A stretch of 57,238 nucleotides of DNA from Actinomadura physcomitrii (GCF_008923205.2 NZ_WBMS02000057.1:1-57238), one strand, 5' to 3'. Counted from the first letter of the stretch, positions 9,031 through 18,125 are shown. Program-made: numbers and translations. The notes: generated by a model not told the origin, from the sequence alone.

Positions 9031-9648
9031 TCAGGACGCGGGCGTGCGCTCCAGGTTGACCAGGCCGAGGCCGAGCCGCGCCCAGCTCTCCACGAACCGC
9101 TTCTCGTCGATCCGCGTCGGCGGCTCGTACATCGACTCGTTCGCCAGCCAGTAGTTGACGACGGCGCCGCCCAGGATCGAGGCGATCGCCGCCCAGTCCT
9201 CGTCGGCGCCCGCGTACTCCGGCTGCTGCGACAGCCAGGTCGCGATCCCGTCGTACAGCGGGTTGACGATGCCCTCGCGCATCTCCGCGACGAGGTTCGG
9301 GAACTGGTCGAGGTCGCGGAACAGCACCCGGATGAGGTCCTGCTCCTCGCGCATCTTGGCCAGGCCCGCCTGGCAGGTCATCCGCAGCCGCACCTCGAGC
9401 GGGCGGTCGGAGAACACCTCGGCCTGGTCCAGGACCGTGGTGATCTGCTGGCGGGTCCGCTCGATGTGCTCGCGGATCGCGGAGGCGAGCACCTCCTCCT
9501 TGGACCGGAAGTGCCGGTACAGGCCGCCCGCCCCGGGCGACAGCCCGGCCGCCGCCTCGATCTCGGCCACCGAGGTCGCCGCGTAGCCCCGATCGGCGAA
9601 CAGCCGCAGCGACTCGGCCACGATCCGCTCGCGCGTAGAAACCGTCAT
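9031..9648 (-). CDS. TetR/AcrR family transcriptional regulator
   Basis: 205 residues. I chose ATG 9648 because GGAGG lies about ten bases upstream, rather than an upstream in-frame start. The N-terminal helix-turn-helix is clear (STRERIVAESLRLFADRGY, TSVAEIEAAAGLSPG, LYRHFRSKEEVL). The remainder is the alpha-helical ligand-binding and dimerisation domain. A run of acidic and aromatic residues (WLSQQPEYAGADEDWAAI) matches TetR C-terminal families of unknown ligand. The target is not obvious; the divergent upstream region leads to the GNAT-like gene. Confidence 0.92.
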   Translation of the reverse strand: MTVSTRERIVAESLRLFADRGYAATSVAEIEAAAGLSPGAGGLYRHFRSKEEVLASAIREHIERTRQQITTVLDQAEVFSDRPLEVRLRMTCQAGLAKMREEQDLIRVLFRDLDQFPNLVAEMREGIVNPLYDGIATWLSQQPEYAGADEDWAAIASILGGAVVNYWLANESMYEPPTRIDEKRFVESWARLGLGLVNLERTPAS

Positions 9649-10060
9649 CTGGAAACAACCTCCATGGACCCGCCGCACGGTTCGAACGTACGTGCTAAAT
9701 TACGGGTGCCCGGTCGGCGGGAACCACGCTGGCCGAGCCTACCGCCGGGTCGGCGGGAAGTGAGGTCTGCGGAGCTGTTGTAAGACCGATGGGCGGCACA
9801 CCGTCCCTTGCCGGTAATCCGGGTCGGCAGACGGCTGTGAAACAGAATAGTCGCCCCACGAGGGGCGAATCCCTTGTCTCGGCAGGGGAGAGGCCAAGGT
9901 GATGAATTCCTCCGCGAGGCAGCGTGTTGCATCGTCGACCTTCGGGGTCCGCCGCGGCGAGCGTGTTCACTTTGTGACACGTCTCGCCGCGTCCCGGGGG
10001 CGACTAGAGTTCGATGCCCGCGCCCCTGTGCCGGAAGGGGCGTCCCCGGAAGGGTCGACG
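9649..10060. other. 412-base divergent intergenic region
   Basis: No convincing gene. It holds a small hairpin (TCGCCCC 9851-9857 with GGGGCGA 9862-9868) and a GGGGAGAGG stretch before ATG 9899. That ATG is in frame with the GNAT-like gene, so a 213-residue form is possible, but residues before 10061 look untypical. A TAGAGT at 10005-10010 could be a -10 element for the gene starting at 10061. Confidence 0.5.
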
Positions 10061-10540
10061 ATGTTCATGTCTCCGCGGAAGGCGGCCGACGGGGCCTTCC
10101 TCCCCGAGGACTTCGTGGTGCCCACGCTGGTCGCCGGACCCCGGTTCCAGATCCGCCCGATCACCGTGCACGACGTCGTCAAGGACTACGGCGCGGTGAT
10201 CGGCAGCCTGGACCGGCTCGCCGGCCGGTTCGGCCCCGAGTGGGGCTGGCCGGACCGCGAGTTCACCTTCGAGCAGGCGCTCATCGACGTGGCGTGGCTG
10301 CAGAAGCAGGGGCAGCTGCGCCGCTCCTTCAGCTACGTGGTGAACACGCCGGACGGGGAGCACCAGCTCGGCCGCATCCACGTCGCCCCGTCCGACGAGC
10401 CGGGCGCCGACGCCGTCGTGGTGTTCTGGGTCCGCGCCGACGAGGAGGACACCGCGCTGGAGAAGGACCTGGAGGACTTCGTCCGCGAATGGGTCACCAC
10501 GGCGTGGCCCTTCGACGTCGTCCGCTTCCCGGGCCGGTAG
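10061..10540 (+). CDS. GNAT-like acetyltransferase-fold protein
   Basis: 159 residues from ATG 10061, which has GGAAGGG six bases upstream. The sequence FVVPTLVAGPRFQIRPITVHD matches the N-terminal strand-helix of GNAT-family N-acetyltransferases. It is followed by a central FSYVVNTPDGEHQLGRIHV strand pair, and then VVVFWVRADEEDT where the acetyl-CoA binding strand would lie. The Q/RxxGxG/A loop is poorly conserved, so catalytic activity is uncertain and it could be a GNAT-like binding protein. It converges on a small membrane protein gene 35 bases downstream. Confidence 0.7.
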   Translation: MFMSPRKAADGAFLPEDFVVPTLVAGPRFQIRPITVHDVVKDYGAVIGSLDRLAGRFGPEWGWPDREFTFEQALIDVAWLQKQGQLRRSFSYVVNTPDGEHQLGRIHVAPSDEPGADAVVVFWVRADEEDTALEKDLEDFVREWVTTAWPFDVVRFPGR

Positions 10541-10575
10541 CCCTCCTCGTCGGGCGTTGGGTGCCGGGCCCCGGG

Positions 10576-11034
10576 TCAGGCGGCGCGGCGGACGGCGCTC
10601 ACGATGATCCGCCCGACGACGAGGTAGACGAGCGCGGCGAGGCCGTAGTTGACGGCGACGTCGACCTTGGCGTTGTCGGGCTGGAAGACGTCCTTGAACT
10701 GCCAGGCCAGCTCGTCCGCGCGGGCGGCGAACCAGTGCACGATGTCGTTGCCGGTGTTGGCCTCGAACACCACGAACAGGATGTGCACCGCCAGCACCAG
10801 CACGACGAGCGTCGTCACGACCGAGATCACCGTGGCGATCAGGTCGACGGTGCGCTTGCGGGCGGCGGCCGCGGAGGCGGTGAACGGCCGCCGGGACCGG
10901 TGGTCGCCCGGGTCGGTGCGGGTGCCGGTCATGGCGTGCCGTGCGGTCGTGCCGGCCCCGGCGGGTTCGGTCCGGCCGGGTTCCGGCCGCACCGGTTCCT
11001 GCGCGGCGCTCGTGCGGTCGGTGTCGTCTGCCAT
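10576..11034 (-). CDS. small two-helix membrane protein
   Basis: 152 residues from ATG 11034, supported by GGAGGG at 11039-11044. The first 65 residues are disordered, charged and Pro-rich. A basic stretch (AAARKRTVD) leads into a first membrane helix (about 75-100). An amphipathic loop (NTGNDIVHWFAARADELAWQ) and a second helix (about 130-148) follow, with a basic C-terminus. Several actinobacterial hypothetical proteins share this layout. No function can be assigned. Confidence 0.75.
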   Translation of the reverse strand: MADDTDRTSAAQEPVRPEPGRTEPAGAGTTARHAMTGTRTDPGDHRSRRPFTASAAAARKRTVDLIATVISVVTTLVVLVLAVHILFVVFEANTGNDIVHWFAARADELAWQFKDVFQPDNAKVDVAVNYGLAALVYLVVGRIIVSAVRRAA

Positions 11035-11224
11035 TGGGCCCTCCTTCGCCGGGCCGGCCTGCGGCTGATCGTCCTTGGCGTTCGAGTGGCTCGTTCGAGC
11101 CCTACGTTTTTCCTGGTCAGGCGGTTTTCGCCGGGGGGTGGGGGTATCACCTCGGCACGGGCGGCCGCCCGGGACCCGGCAGACCAGACCGGGCCGGGCA
11201 ACCAAGGTCCCCGCGCCAAGAGTT

Positions 11225-11278
11225 CCCGCGCTCTCCTACTCGGATCCCGTCGCATCGCCACTACCGGGAGAGCGCGGG
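11225..11278. repeat. long inverted repeat in divergent intergenic region
   Basis: Perfect 12-base arms CCCGCGCTCTCC (11225-11236) and GGAGAGCGCGGG (11267-11278) separated by 30 bases. It lies in the 334-base gap (11035-11368) between the small membrane protein and the HAD gene, about 90 bases before the HAD start. The same gap also holds a compact GGCTCG-TT-CGAGCC palindrome at 11088-11101. No gene is visible in the gap. Confidence 0.6.
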
Positions 11279-11368
11279 TACTTGCGTCCGGGGTCCCGGG
11301 GCCCGGACCGTCCCGCGCGCGCTCAGGTGCCGGCTCTCGCTCCATACCGGACCTTTACCCTGTGTGGC

Positions 11369-12019
11369 GTGCTGGACCTTGATTCGCCGAAGATTCCCCG
11401 TCCGGATGGTGCCGGATTCTCCGTCGGCTTCGACCTCGACCTCACGCTGGCCGACACACGCGCCGCCATCGCCGCCGTGTACACCGCGATAGCGGCGCGG
11501 ACCGGTGTGGCCATCGACACGGACCTGGTCCTTCAACGGATCGGCCCGCCGCTCGAGGTCGAGATGGCCTACTGGTTCCCGTCCGAGCGGGTACCCGCCA
11601 TGATCGCCCTGTACCGGGAGATCTACCCGGACGTCGCGATCCCGGCGACCGGGCTTATGCCCGGCGCGGTCGCGGCGCTCGAGGCGGTCCGGGCGGTGGG
11701 CGGCCGGGTGGTCGTGGTGTCCGGGAAGAACCAGCGCGACACCGAGCGCACCGTGAGCTTCCTGGGACTGGACGTGGACATCGCCGTCGGCGGGCTGTTC
11801 GGCGCCGACAAGGGCACCGTGCTGCGCGAGCACGGCGTGCGCGCCTACATCGGCGACCACACCGGTGACGTGGACGCGGCGCGCGCCGCGTCCGCCGTGG
11901 CCGTCGGGGTCGCGACCGGCGCGTTCGACTCCGCCGCCTTGACCGCCTACGGCGCGGACGTCGTCCTGCCGGACCTGAACGCCTTCCCGGGGTGGCTCGC
12001 GGAGTTCGCGGCGGCCTGA
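11369..12019 (+). CDS. HAD-superfamily hydrolase (phosphatase-like)
   Basis: 216 residues from GTG 11369. The frame is open further upstream, but that part has no family similarity. Motif I is GFDLDLTLADT (nucleophile Asp22, acid/base Asp24). Motif II is VVVVSGK, motif III is the Lys in GADKGT, and motif IV is YIGDHTGDVDAA. An alpha-helical cap lies between motifs I and II (about 30-100). It is probably a phosphoglycolate-phosphatase-like enzyme with unknown substrate. TACCCT eight bases before the start suggests a leaderless or near-leaderless transcript (inference). Confidence 0.87.
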   Translation: MLDLDSPKIPRPDGAGFSVGFDLDLTLADTRAAIAAVYTAIAARTGVAIDTDLVLQRIGPPLEVEMAYWFPSERVPAMIALYREIYPDVAIPATGLMPGAVAALEAVRAVGGRVVVVSGKNQRDTERTVSFLGLDVDIAVGGLFGADKGTVLREHGVRAYIGDHTGDVDAARAASAVAVGVATGAFDSAALTAYGADVVLPDLNAFPGWLAEFAAA

Positions 12020-12185
12020 CCGGGCGTCCGGAACGGGCCGATATCGGGGTGCCGCGGAGGCGGTGTCCGGGATAGCTTCATCCCGTTGCCCCAGGGGGCT
12101 TCGCGGGGGTCCGGCGTGTTCCCGGGCACCCCGTGAGGCATTAATCTTGGGGTCGATTCAGGACGATTACCGAACGAGGTATCCC

Positions 12186-12581
12186 GTGCCGACTGGCAAG
12201 GTCAAGTGGTACGACTCCGACAAGGGGTTCGGCTTCCTCACCCGCGACGACGGCGGTGAGGTCTTCGTGCACTCCTCGGCGCTGCCGGGCGGGGTCACGA
12301 CGCTCAAGCCAGGCCAGCGCATCGAGTTCGGCGTGGTCGAGGGACGGCGCGGCCAGCAGGCGCTGCAGGTGCGCGTGCTGGAGAGCCTGCCGTCGGTCGA
12401 GCGGACCATCGCCAAGCAGCGGCGCAAGAAGCCGGACGAGATGGTCGTCATCACCGAGGACCTGATCAAGCTGCTGGACGGGATCTCCAACACCTACCGG
12501 CGCGGCAAGCACCCGGCTCCGGCCGAGGCGAAGAAGATCGCGACCGTGCTGCGCGCGGTGGCCGACGACATCCACTCCTAG
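12186..12581 (+). CDS. cold-shock domain protein with C-terminal extension
   Basis: 131 residues from GTG 12186 (GAGG at 12176-12179). The first 65 residues are a classical cold-shock OB fold: GKVKWYD, RNP1 KGFGFL (13-18) and RNP2 VFVHS (26-30). They bind single-stranded RNA or DNA. The remaining 65 residues, rich in Lys/Arg and helical (IAKQRRKKPDEM, VVITEDLIKLLDGI), are a conserved extension found in a long-CSP subfamily of actinobacteria, unlike the 67-residue CspA type. A short GC hairpin terminates it. Confidence 0.93.
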   Translation: MPTGKVKWYDSDKGFGFLTRDDGGEVFVHSSALPGGVTTLKPGQRIEFGVVEGRRGQQALQVRVLESLPSVERTIAKQRRKKPDEMVVITEDLIKLLDGISNTYRRGKHPAPAEAKKIATVLRAVADDIHS

Positions 12582-12584
12582 CCG

Positions 12585-12600
12585 CCGGCCCTCGGGCCGG
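12585..12600. terminator. short GC hairpin between convergent genes
   Basis: CCGGCC (12585-12590), CTCG loop, GGCCGG (12595-12600), directly after the cold-shock gene stop and just before the stop of the convergent MFS gene. Confidence 0.55.
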
Positions 12601-12607
12601 GCGCGGG

Positions 12608-14035
12608 TCAGCCCGGTGCGCGCATCCGGGTGCCGGCGTCCTTGATCGGGGCGCCCGGGCCGGGGCGGACGCGGCGGTGCGCGCCCGCGCGGCGGGTCAG
12701 CAGCAGGCCGAGCGACAGCGCGAGCGCCGCCGCGACGATCGCCATCGCGACCCGGCCGTCCGCGACGATCGACATGCCGAGGCCGAGCAGCCCGCCGACG
12801 ACCCAGGCGAGCTGGTGCAGCGTCTCGGTCACCGCGAACGTCGACGAGCGGACCTCCTCGCCGATCTCCCGCTGGACGACCGCGTCCATCGACAGCTTGC
12901 CGAGGACCTGGCCGAGACCGGCCGCGAGCGCCACCGCGAGCGCCGCCCACAGGCCGAAGAACAGCGCGCTGACGGCGGTCACGGCGGTGACCGCGCCGAG
13001 GGTGGCGGTGACGATCAGCCGCGGCGCCCGCGCCCTCATCCAGGCGCCGAGCGCGGTGCCGATCAGGCCGCCGGCGCCCGCGAACGCCGCGAGCAGGCCG
13101 AGCGCGAGGTTGTGCGACACCGGGTCGAACCGCTCCTCGCGGAGCAGGAACGCCAGGTAGAGCACCAGGAAGCCGGACAGGGCGCGCAGCACGGCGTTCG
13201 CCTGCATCGCCTCGGCGACGACCGGGCCGACGCGGGGCAGCGTCCGCCAGTGCCGGGCGGGCGGCGCCGTCCCCGAATCCGCGGGCTCGGAACCCAGGTC
13301 CTGCGAGTCCGCGGGCGGTGCCTCGCCCGCGTCGGGGAGGTCCACGCGCCGGGGCAGCCCCATCGCGAACACGATGCCGAGCAGGAACACCGCCGTCCCG
13401 ATGCGCAGCACCCAGCCGGGGCCGATCAGCACGGCGAGGCCCGCGCCCGCCGGCGCGGCGGCCGACGAGGCGATCAGCCCGGCGAACGAGGCGCGCGCGT
13501 TGGCCGTGACCAGCGTGATCTCCTCCGGCAGCAGTTGCGGGGTCACCGCGGCGCGCAGCACCCCGTACGCCTTGGAGGTCACCAGCACGCCGAACGCGGC
13601 GGGCAGGAAGGTGATCGGGTCGTTGTGCGCGACGGCGCCCGCCATGCCCCAGCACAGCAGCCCGCGCACCGCGAACGTGGCGGCCACCGCGTACCGGCGG
13701 ACGTGCCGCATCCGGTCGAGCGCGGGGCCGATCAGCGGTGCGACCAGCGCGAACGGCGCCATCGTGACGAGCAGGTAGAGGGCGACCTGGCCGCGCGCCT
13801 GGTTGACGTCCAGGCCGAAGAACAGCGTCCCGGCGAGCGCGACCGTGACCATCGCGTCGCCGGCCGAGTTCAGCGCGGACGCCTCGATGAGGGTGCCGAG
13901 GCCGCTGCGGCCGGCGCCGTGCGCGTGCGTGACGCGCCGGGTGAGCCGGCCCGCGCCGCACGCCGCCGAGCGCATGCCGCGCAGCGTGCTGCCCGCGCCG
14001 CCCACACCGGCGCGCACGGAGCGTCGCAGTCCCAT
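12608..14035 (-). CDS. MFS transporter
   Basis: 475 residues from ATG 14035, with GGAGAG upstream. A basic 40-residue N-terminal tail precedes about twelve membrane helices, with the cytoplasmic loop GPALDRMRHVRRY between helices 2 and 3 and a charged central loop (about 235-265) rich in Asp/Pro. It belongs to the major facilitator superfamily, probably an exporter. A substrate cannot be told from the sequence. It is divergent from the DUF3027 gene; I believe the cold-shock/MFS/DUF3027 arrangement recurs in actinomycetes. Confidence 0.9.
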   Translation of the reverse strand: MGLRRSVRAGVGGAGSTLRGMRSAACGAGRLTRRVTHAHGAGRSGLGTLIEASALNSAGDAMVTVALAGTLFFGLDVNQARGQVALYLLVTMAPFALVAPLIGPALDRMRHVRRYAVAATFAVRGLLCWGMAGAVAHNDPITFLPAAFGVLVTSKAYGVLRAAVTPQLLPEEITLVTANARASFAGLIASSAAAPAGAGLAVLIGPGWVLRIGTAVFLLGIVFAMGLPRRVDLPDAGEAPPADSQDLGSEPADSGTAPPARHWRTLPRVGPVVAEAMQANAVLRALSGFLVLYLAFLLREERFDPVSHNLALGLLAAFAGAGGLIGTALGAWMRARAPRLIVTATLGAVTAVTAVSALFFGLWAALAVALAAGLGQVLGKLSMDAVVQREIGEEVRSSTFAVTETLHQLAWVVGGLLGLGMSIVADGRVAMAIVAAALALSLGLLLTRRAGAHRRVRPGPGAPIKDAGTRMRAPG

Positions 14036-14191
14036 CGCGCCCTGATCTCTCCTCGCGGGGTCCGTGCCGTTGCCCGGCCGCCGCGGCCCGCCTGGTCGCG
14101 CGTCCGGCCGCCTGATTGAGAGTACGTTCCCTTTCGAGGGGCCGGATCACCTCGCGCCGGGTGCGGCCCGCGTGTCGGGTCATGTCCCGGG

Positions 14192-15067
14192 ATGCGCGAG
14201 AATCGAGATGTGAGCCCAACGCGTCAGTCCAGCCCCGCGCGTACCGCCGCCGCGCGCACCACCTCCGGGCCCGCCCGCCGGACCCGCACGCCCGCCGTCG
14301 ATCCCGCCTGCGCCGAGGCGGTGGACCTCGCCCGGACGGCGGCCGAGGAGACCGCCCGGCCCGCGCCGGTCGGGGAGCATCTCGGCCTGCGCGCCGAGGG
14401 CGACCGGGTGGTCACGCACTATTTCGAGGCGCTGGACCCGGCCTATACCGGCTGGCGGTGGGCGGTCACGGTGGCCCGCGCCGCCCGCGCCAAGATCGTC
14501 ACGGTGAGCGAGTGCGTGCTGCTGCCCGGCGACGACGCGCTGCTCGCGCCGGAGTGGGTGCCGTGGCTTGAGCGGCTGCGGCCGGGCGACCTCGGCCCCG
14601 GCGACCTGCTGCCGACCGCGCCCGACGACGTCCGGCTCGCCCCCGGCTACGCGCAGGTCGACGAGTCCGTCGAGCGCGAGGCGCAGTGGGAGCTCGGCCT
14701 CGGCCGCGTCCGGGTGCTGTCCCGGGAGGGCCGCGACGAGGCCGCCGCGCGCTGGTACGACGGTGTCGCCGGGCCCCGCGCGCCGATCGCCGCGTCCGCG
14801 CCGGCGCAGTGCTCCACCTGCGGGTTCTACGTGCCGCTGGCGGGCGGCCTGCGGCAGATGTTCGGCGTGTGCGCCAACGAGTACGCCCCGGACGACGGCC
14901 GGGTGGTGTCCGCCGACCACGGCTGCGGCGCGCACTCCGAGGCGGTCAACCTGCCGGCGGCGTCCGAGCACAACCCGCCGGTGATCGACGAGCTGGGCTA
15001 CGACGTCGTCGTGTCCGCCGGCGAGGAGGCCGGGGCGCTGGACGACGAGGCGCTCGGGCACAGCTGA
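14192..15067 (+). CDS. DUF3027 family protein
   Basis: About 291 residues from ATG 14192; GTG 14210 is an equally plausible start, as neither has a clear ribosome binding site. After a Ser/Thr/Arg-rich head, the sequence matches DUF3027: ACAEAVDLARTAAEE, GDRVVTHYFEA, WRWAVTVARA, EWVPWLERLRPGDLGPGDLLPT. The C-terminal part has a four-cysteine pattern (CSTCGFY, GVCANEY, DHGCGAHSE) that looks like a zinc-binding site. Its role is unknown but the family is conserved across actinobacteria. It lies 76 bases upstream of the large HATPase protein and is probably co-transcribed with it. Confidence 0.9.
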   Translation: MRENRDVSPTRQSSPARTAAARTTSGPARRTRTPAVDPACAEAVDLARTAAEETARPAPVGEHLGLRAEGDRVVTHYFEALDPAYTGWRWAVTVARAARAKIVTVSECVLLPGDDALLAPEWVPWLERLRPGDLGPGDLLPTAPDDVRLAPGYAQVDESVEREAQWELGLGRVRVLSREGRDEAAARWYDGVAGPRAPIAASAPAQCSTCGFYVPLAGGLRQMFGVCANEYAPDDGRVVSADHGCGAHSEAVNLPAASEHNPPVIDELGYDVVVSAGEEAGALDDEALGHS

Positions 15068-15143
15068 TCGCGACGGGACCGGATCGGGGGCGCGGCCCGT
15101 CCCCGCGACGAGCCGCGGCCCGCGCGGCGAGGTGGTGACAGCG

Positions 15144-18125
15144 GTGGCGCCGGATCCGTTCGGCACGCGCGTGCTGCGCGAGCGCGTCCTGCGCGCCTGG
15201 GCGGAGTCCCCGGCGCGGTTCCGCGAGGACGCCAACACCGAGGAGGACCACGCCCTCGGCGGCTACCGGGACCGCGTCGTCATCGAGCTGGCGCAGAACG
15301 CCGCTGACGCCGCGCTGCGCGCCGCCGCCCCTGGTCGGCTGCGGCTGGCGCTGGACTCCGCCGCCGCGGTGCTGACGGCGGCGAATACGGGCGCCCCGCT
15401 GGACGCCGCCGGTGTCGAGGCTCTGTCGACGCTGCGGGCGTCGGCGAAACGCGATGAGGCGGGCGCGGTGGGGCGTTTCGGCGTGGGGTTCGCGGCGGTG
15501 GTCGCGGTGACGTCCGAGCCGTCCATCGCGTCGCGGACGGGCGGGGTGGCGTGGTCGCAGGAGCGGGCCCGGGAGCTGGCGGGCGGCCTCGCCGGGGTCG
15601 CGGACGAGCTGGCCCGCCGGGAGGGCCGGGTGCCGCTGCTGCGGCTGCCGTTCGAGGCGGAGCCGCCGCCGGAGATCCCGGACGGGTTCGACACGGTCGT
15701 CCGGCTGCCGCTGCGGCCGGGCGCGGCCGAGTCGGTGCGGCGGCAGCTGGAGCAGGTGGACGCGGCGCTGATGCTGGCGCTGCCCGCGCTGGAGACGGTC
15801 GAGATCGACGTCGACGGCGGCGTGCGGGTGCTGTCCGCCGAACGGCGCCAGGCAGGGCTGGTCGTCGTCGACGGGCGGGCGTGGCAGACCGTCGAGGCGC
15901 ACGGGGCGACGCCGGGAGAACTGCTCGAGGACCGTCCCGTGGAGGAGCGGTCGCGCGCGTCCTGGCAGGTGCGGTGGGCGCTGCCCGAGGACGGCCTGCC
16001 GGACGGCACGCCCGCCGTCGTCCACGCCCCCACGCCCAGCGACGAGCGGCTCGACCTGCCGGCGCTGCTCATAGCGTCGTTCCCGCTCGCCCCCGACCGG
16101 CGGCATGTCGCGCCGGGCCCCTTGACCGACTTCCTGGTGGAACGGGCCGCCGAGGCGTACGTGGACCTGCTGAAGGCGCGTCCGGCAGAGCCGCGCCTGC
16201 TCGACCTCGTCCCCGGGCCCGTCGGCGCCGGGGAGCTGGACGCGCGGCTGCGGCGGGCCGTCCGCGAACGCCTGCCCGAAGCGGCGCTGCTGCCCGTCCC
16301 GGACGACCCGGACGGCCGCCGGATGCGCGGCCTGGACGCGATGGCCCTGGACGCCCCTGCCCCCTTCCTCGATCTTCTCGCGGGCCGCGCCGGCGAGGAG
16401 GCCGTCGTCGGCGGGCTCCTGCCGCCCGGCTGGTCCGCGCGGAGCCCGGCGCTGGCCGCGCTGGGCGTCCGCCGCGTCGAACTGGCCGACGTCGTGGACG
16501 AGCTGGCCGCTGTGGACCGCGGACCGCGCTGGTGGCACCGGGTCTACGAGGCGCTCGCCGAGGCCTCCAGGGACGCTCTGGGGGCGCTCCCGGTCCCGCT
16601 GGCGGGCGAGGCGGGACGGCTGGTGCGCGGGCCGCGCGGGCTGCTGGTCGCGGACGGCGTCGACCCGGCCGGCCTCGACGCGCTCGGGCTGCGGTTCGTG
16701 CACCCCGGCGCCGTCCATCCGCTGCTGCTGCGGCTGGGCGCGGTCGAAGCGGGCCCGCGCGCCGTGCTCGCCGACCCGGCGGTGCGCGCCGCGGTGGAGG
16801 ACTCCTTCGACGCCGACGACCCCGGCGCCGTCGCCGAGGCCGTGCTGGGCCTGGTCGCGGCGGCCCGGATCGACCCGGGCGAGGAGCCGTGGCTGGCGGA
16901 GCTGGCGCTCCCCGGCGACGACGGCGACCTCTACCCCACCGGCGAGCTGCTCCTGCCGGACAGCCCGCTGCGGACCGTGATGGCCGCCGACGCGCCGTTC
17001 GGCGTCGTCGCGCCGGAGACGCTGGAGCGCTGGGGCGCCGAGACCCTCACCGCCGCGGGCGTGCTGGACGGCTTCGCCCTCGCGCGCGCGGAGGACGTCA
17101 ACCTGTCCGGCCTGCTCGACGAGGCCGAGACCTTGGACCTCGACGACGAGGACCGCTGGGCCGACGACGTCCTCGAACGGATCGGCCCGCAGGAGCTGCC
17201 ACCGCACGTGCCCGAGTTCCAGGCCGTCCGCGATCTGGAACTGGTCGACGACTGGCCCGCCGCACTGCGGCTGCTGGCCGCGCCGCCATGGCGCGCCGCG
17301 ATCGTGGAGCCCGCCCACGTCGCCCTGTACACCGGCCATCGCGCAGTGGTCCCGTCCTACACGGCGTGGTGGCTGAGCCGGCGTCCGATCCTGGACGGCC
17401 GTAGGCCCGGCGAGTTCCGCCTAGGGGGCAATGAGACGCTCGCAGGGCTCTACGACCTCGCGCCCAGCGGATTCGACGAGCAGCTACTGCTGGCCTTGGG
17501 CGTCCGTACATCGCTGGCCGATCTGCTGGACGAGCCCGGCGGTGCGCAAGAACTGCTCGACCGGATGGGCGATCCGGGACGCACCGTCAGCCGCGTCCAG
17601 CTCGGCGGCCTGTGGACGGCCCTCGCCGACGCCGACGTCACGGTGGAGCCGCCCGAAAGCGTGCGCGCGGTGGTGGACGGGGACGTCGAGGTCGTCGACG
17701 CCGCCGACGCCCTCGTCCTGGACGGTCCCGACGTGCTGCCGCTGCTGGCCGGGCAGCCCCTCGTCATCGCCGCGCAGGGACGCGACGCGCGGCTCGCCGA
17801 GCTGCTCGACCTGCCCCTGGCCGGCGACGAGGTGCCCGGCGCCGTGGAGACCGCGGGGGAGAAGCGCCCCGTGCCGGACGCCGTCCGGGCCGTCCTGCCG
17901 GACGCGCCGGAGACCTACCTCGCGCACGAGCGGCTCATCGTGGACGGCCAGGACGTCGCGTGGTGGACGAGGGACGGCGAAGTCCACGCGAGCGGCACCG
18001 GCGGCCTCGCGCGCGCGCTCGCCTGGTCCTGCGGGGACTGGGCGGCCCGGCTCCTCGCCGAAGCCGTCCTGCGCGACCCGGACGCCCTGCCCGTCCTGCT
18101 GGCCGAGGACGACCTGGAGCGCTAG
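15144..18125 (+). CDS. large sacsin/Hsp90-like ATPase-domain protein
   Basis: 993 residues. I prefer GTG 15144 because GAGG at 15129-15132 is well spaced for it; GTG 15132 and 15135 are too close to that site. The first 200 residues form a GHKL ATP-binding domain with the N-box IELAQNAADAAL, the loop ANTGAPLDAAGVEAL, STLRASAKR and GRFGVGFAAVVAV. This is the layout of the sacsin repeat and Hsp90 N-terminal domains. The remaining 750 residues are long, Leu/Asp-rich and without recognised catalytic motifs. Likely chaperone-like or an ATP-driven clamp; no substrate is known. Its stop overlaps the stop of the convergent DUF2530 gene. Confidence 0.85.
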   Translation: MAPDPFGTRVLRERVLRAWAESPARFREDANTEEDHALGGYRDRVVIELAQNAADAALRAAAPGRLRLALDSAAAVLTAANTGAPLDAAGVEALSTLRASAKRDEAGAVGRFGVGFAAVVAVTSEPSIASRTGGVAWSQERARELAGGLAGVADELARREGRVPLLRLPFEAEPPPEIPDGFDTVVRLPLRPGAAESVRRQLEQVDAALMLALPALETVEIDVDGGVRVLSAERRQAGLVVVDGRAWQTVEAHGATPGELLEDRPVEERSRASWQVRWALPEDGLPDGTPAVVHAPTPSDERLDLPALLIASFPLAPDRRHVAPGPLTDFLVERAAEAYVDLLKARPAEPRLLDLVPGPVGAGELDARLRRAVRERLPEAALLPVPDDPDGRRMRGLDAMALDAPAPFLDLLAGRAGEEAVVGGLLPPGWSARSPALAALGVRRVELADVVDELAAVDRGPRWWHRVYEALAEASRDALGALPVPLAGEAGRLVRGPRGLLVADGVDPAGLDALGLRFVHPGAVHPLLLRLGAVEAGPRAVLADPAVRAAVEDSFDADDPGAVAEAVLGLVAAARIDPGEEPWLAELALPGDDGDLYPTGELLLPDSPLRTVMAADAPFGVVAPETLERWGAETLTAAGVLDGFALARAEDVNLSGLLDEAETLDLDDEDRWADDVLERIGPQELPPHVPEFQAVRDLELVDDWPAALRLLAAPPWRAAIVEPAHVALYTGHRAVVPSYTAWWLSRRPILDGRRPGEFRLGGNETLAGLYDLAPSGFDEQLLLALGVRTSLADLLDEPGGAQELLDRMGDPGRTVSRVQLGGLWTALADADVTVEPPESVRAVVDGDVEVVDAADALVLDGPDVLPLLAGQPLVIAAQGRDARLAELLDLPLAGDEVPGAVETAGEKRPVPDAVRAVLPDAPETYLAHERLIVDGQDVAWWTRDGEVHASGTGGLARALAWSCGDWAARLLAEAVLRDPDALPVLLAEDDLER

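Noticed and set aside
9679..9700. GGTTCGAAC resembling the T-loop of a tRNA
   Set aside because: No acceptor, D or anticodon stems can be drawn around it on either strand.
6349..9783. 1144-codon frame on the plus strand
   Set aside because: Runs opposite to the helicase-associated and TetR genes and has no recognisable domain; a shadow of high GC third positions.
9841..9900. Possible riboswitch before the GNAT-like gene
   Set aside because: Only one 7-bp hairpin is visible and no conserved aptamer core of a known class could be matched.
12141..14219. 692-codon minus-strand frame spanning the cold-shock and MFS genes
   Set aside because: Composition is Arg/Gly/Ala-rich with no motifs, and it covers two real genes in other frames.
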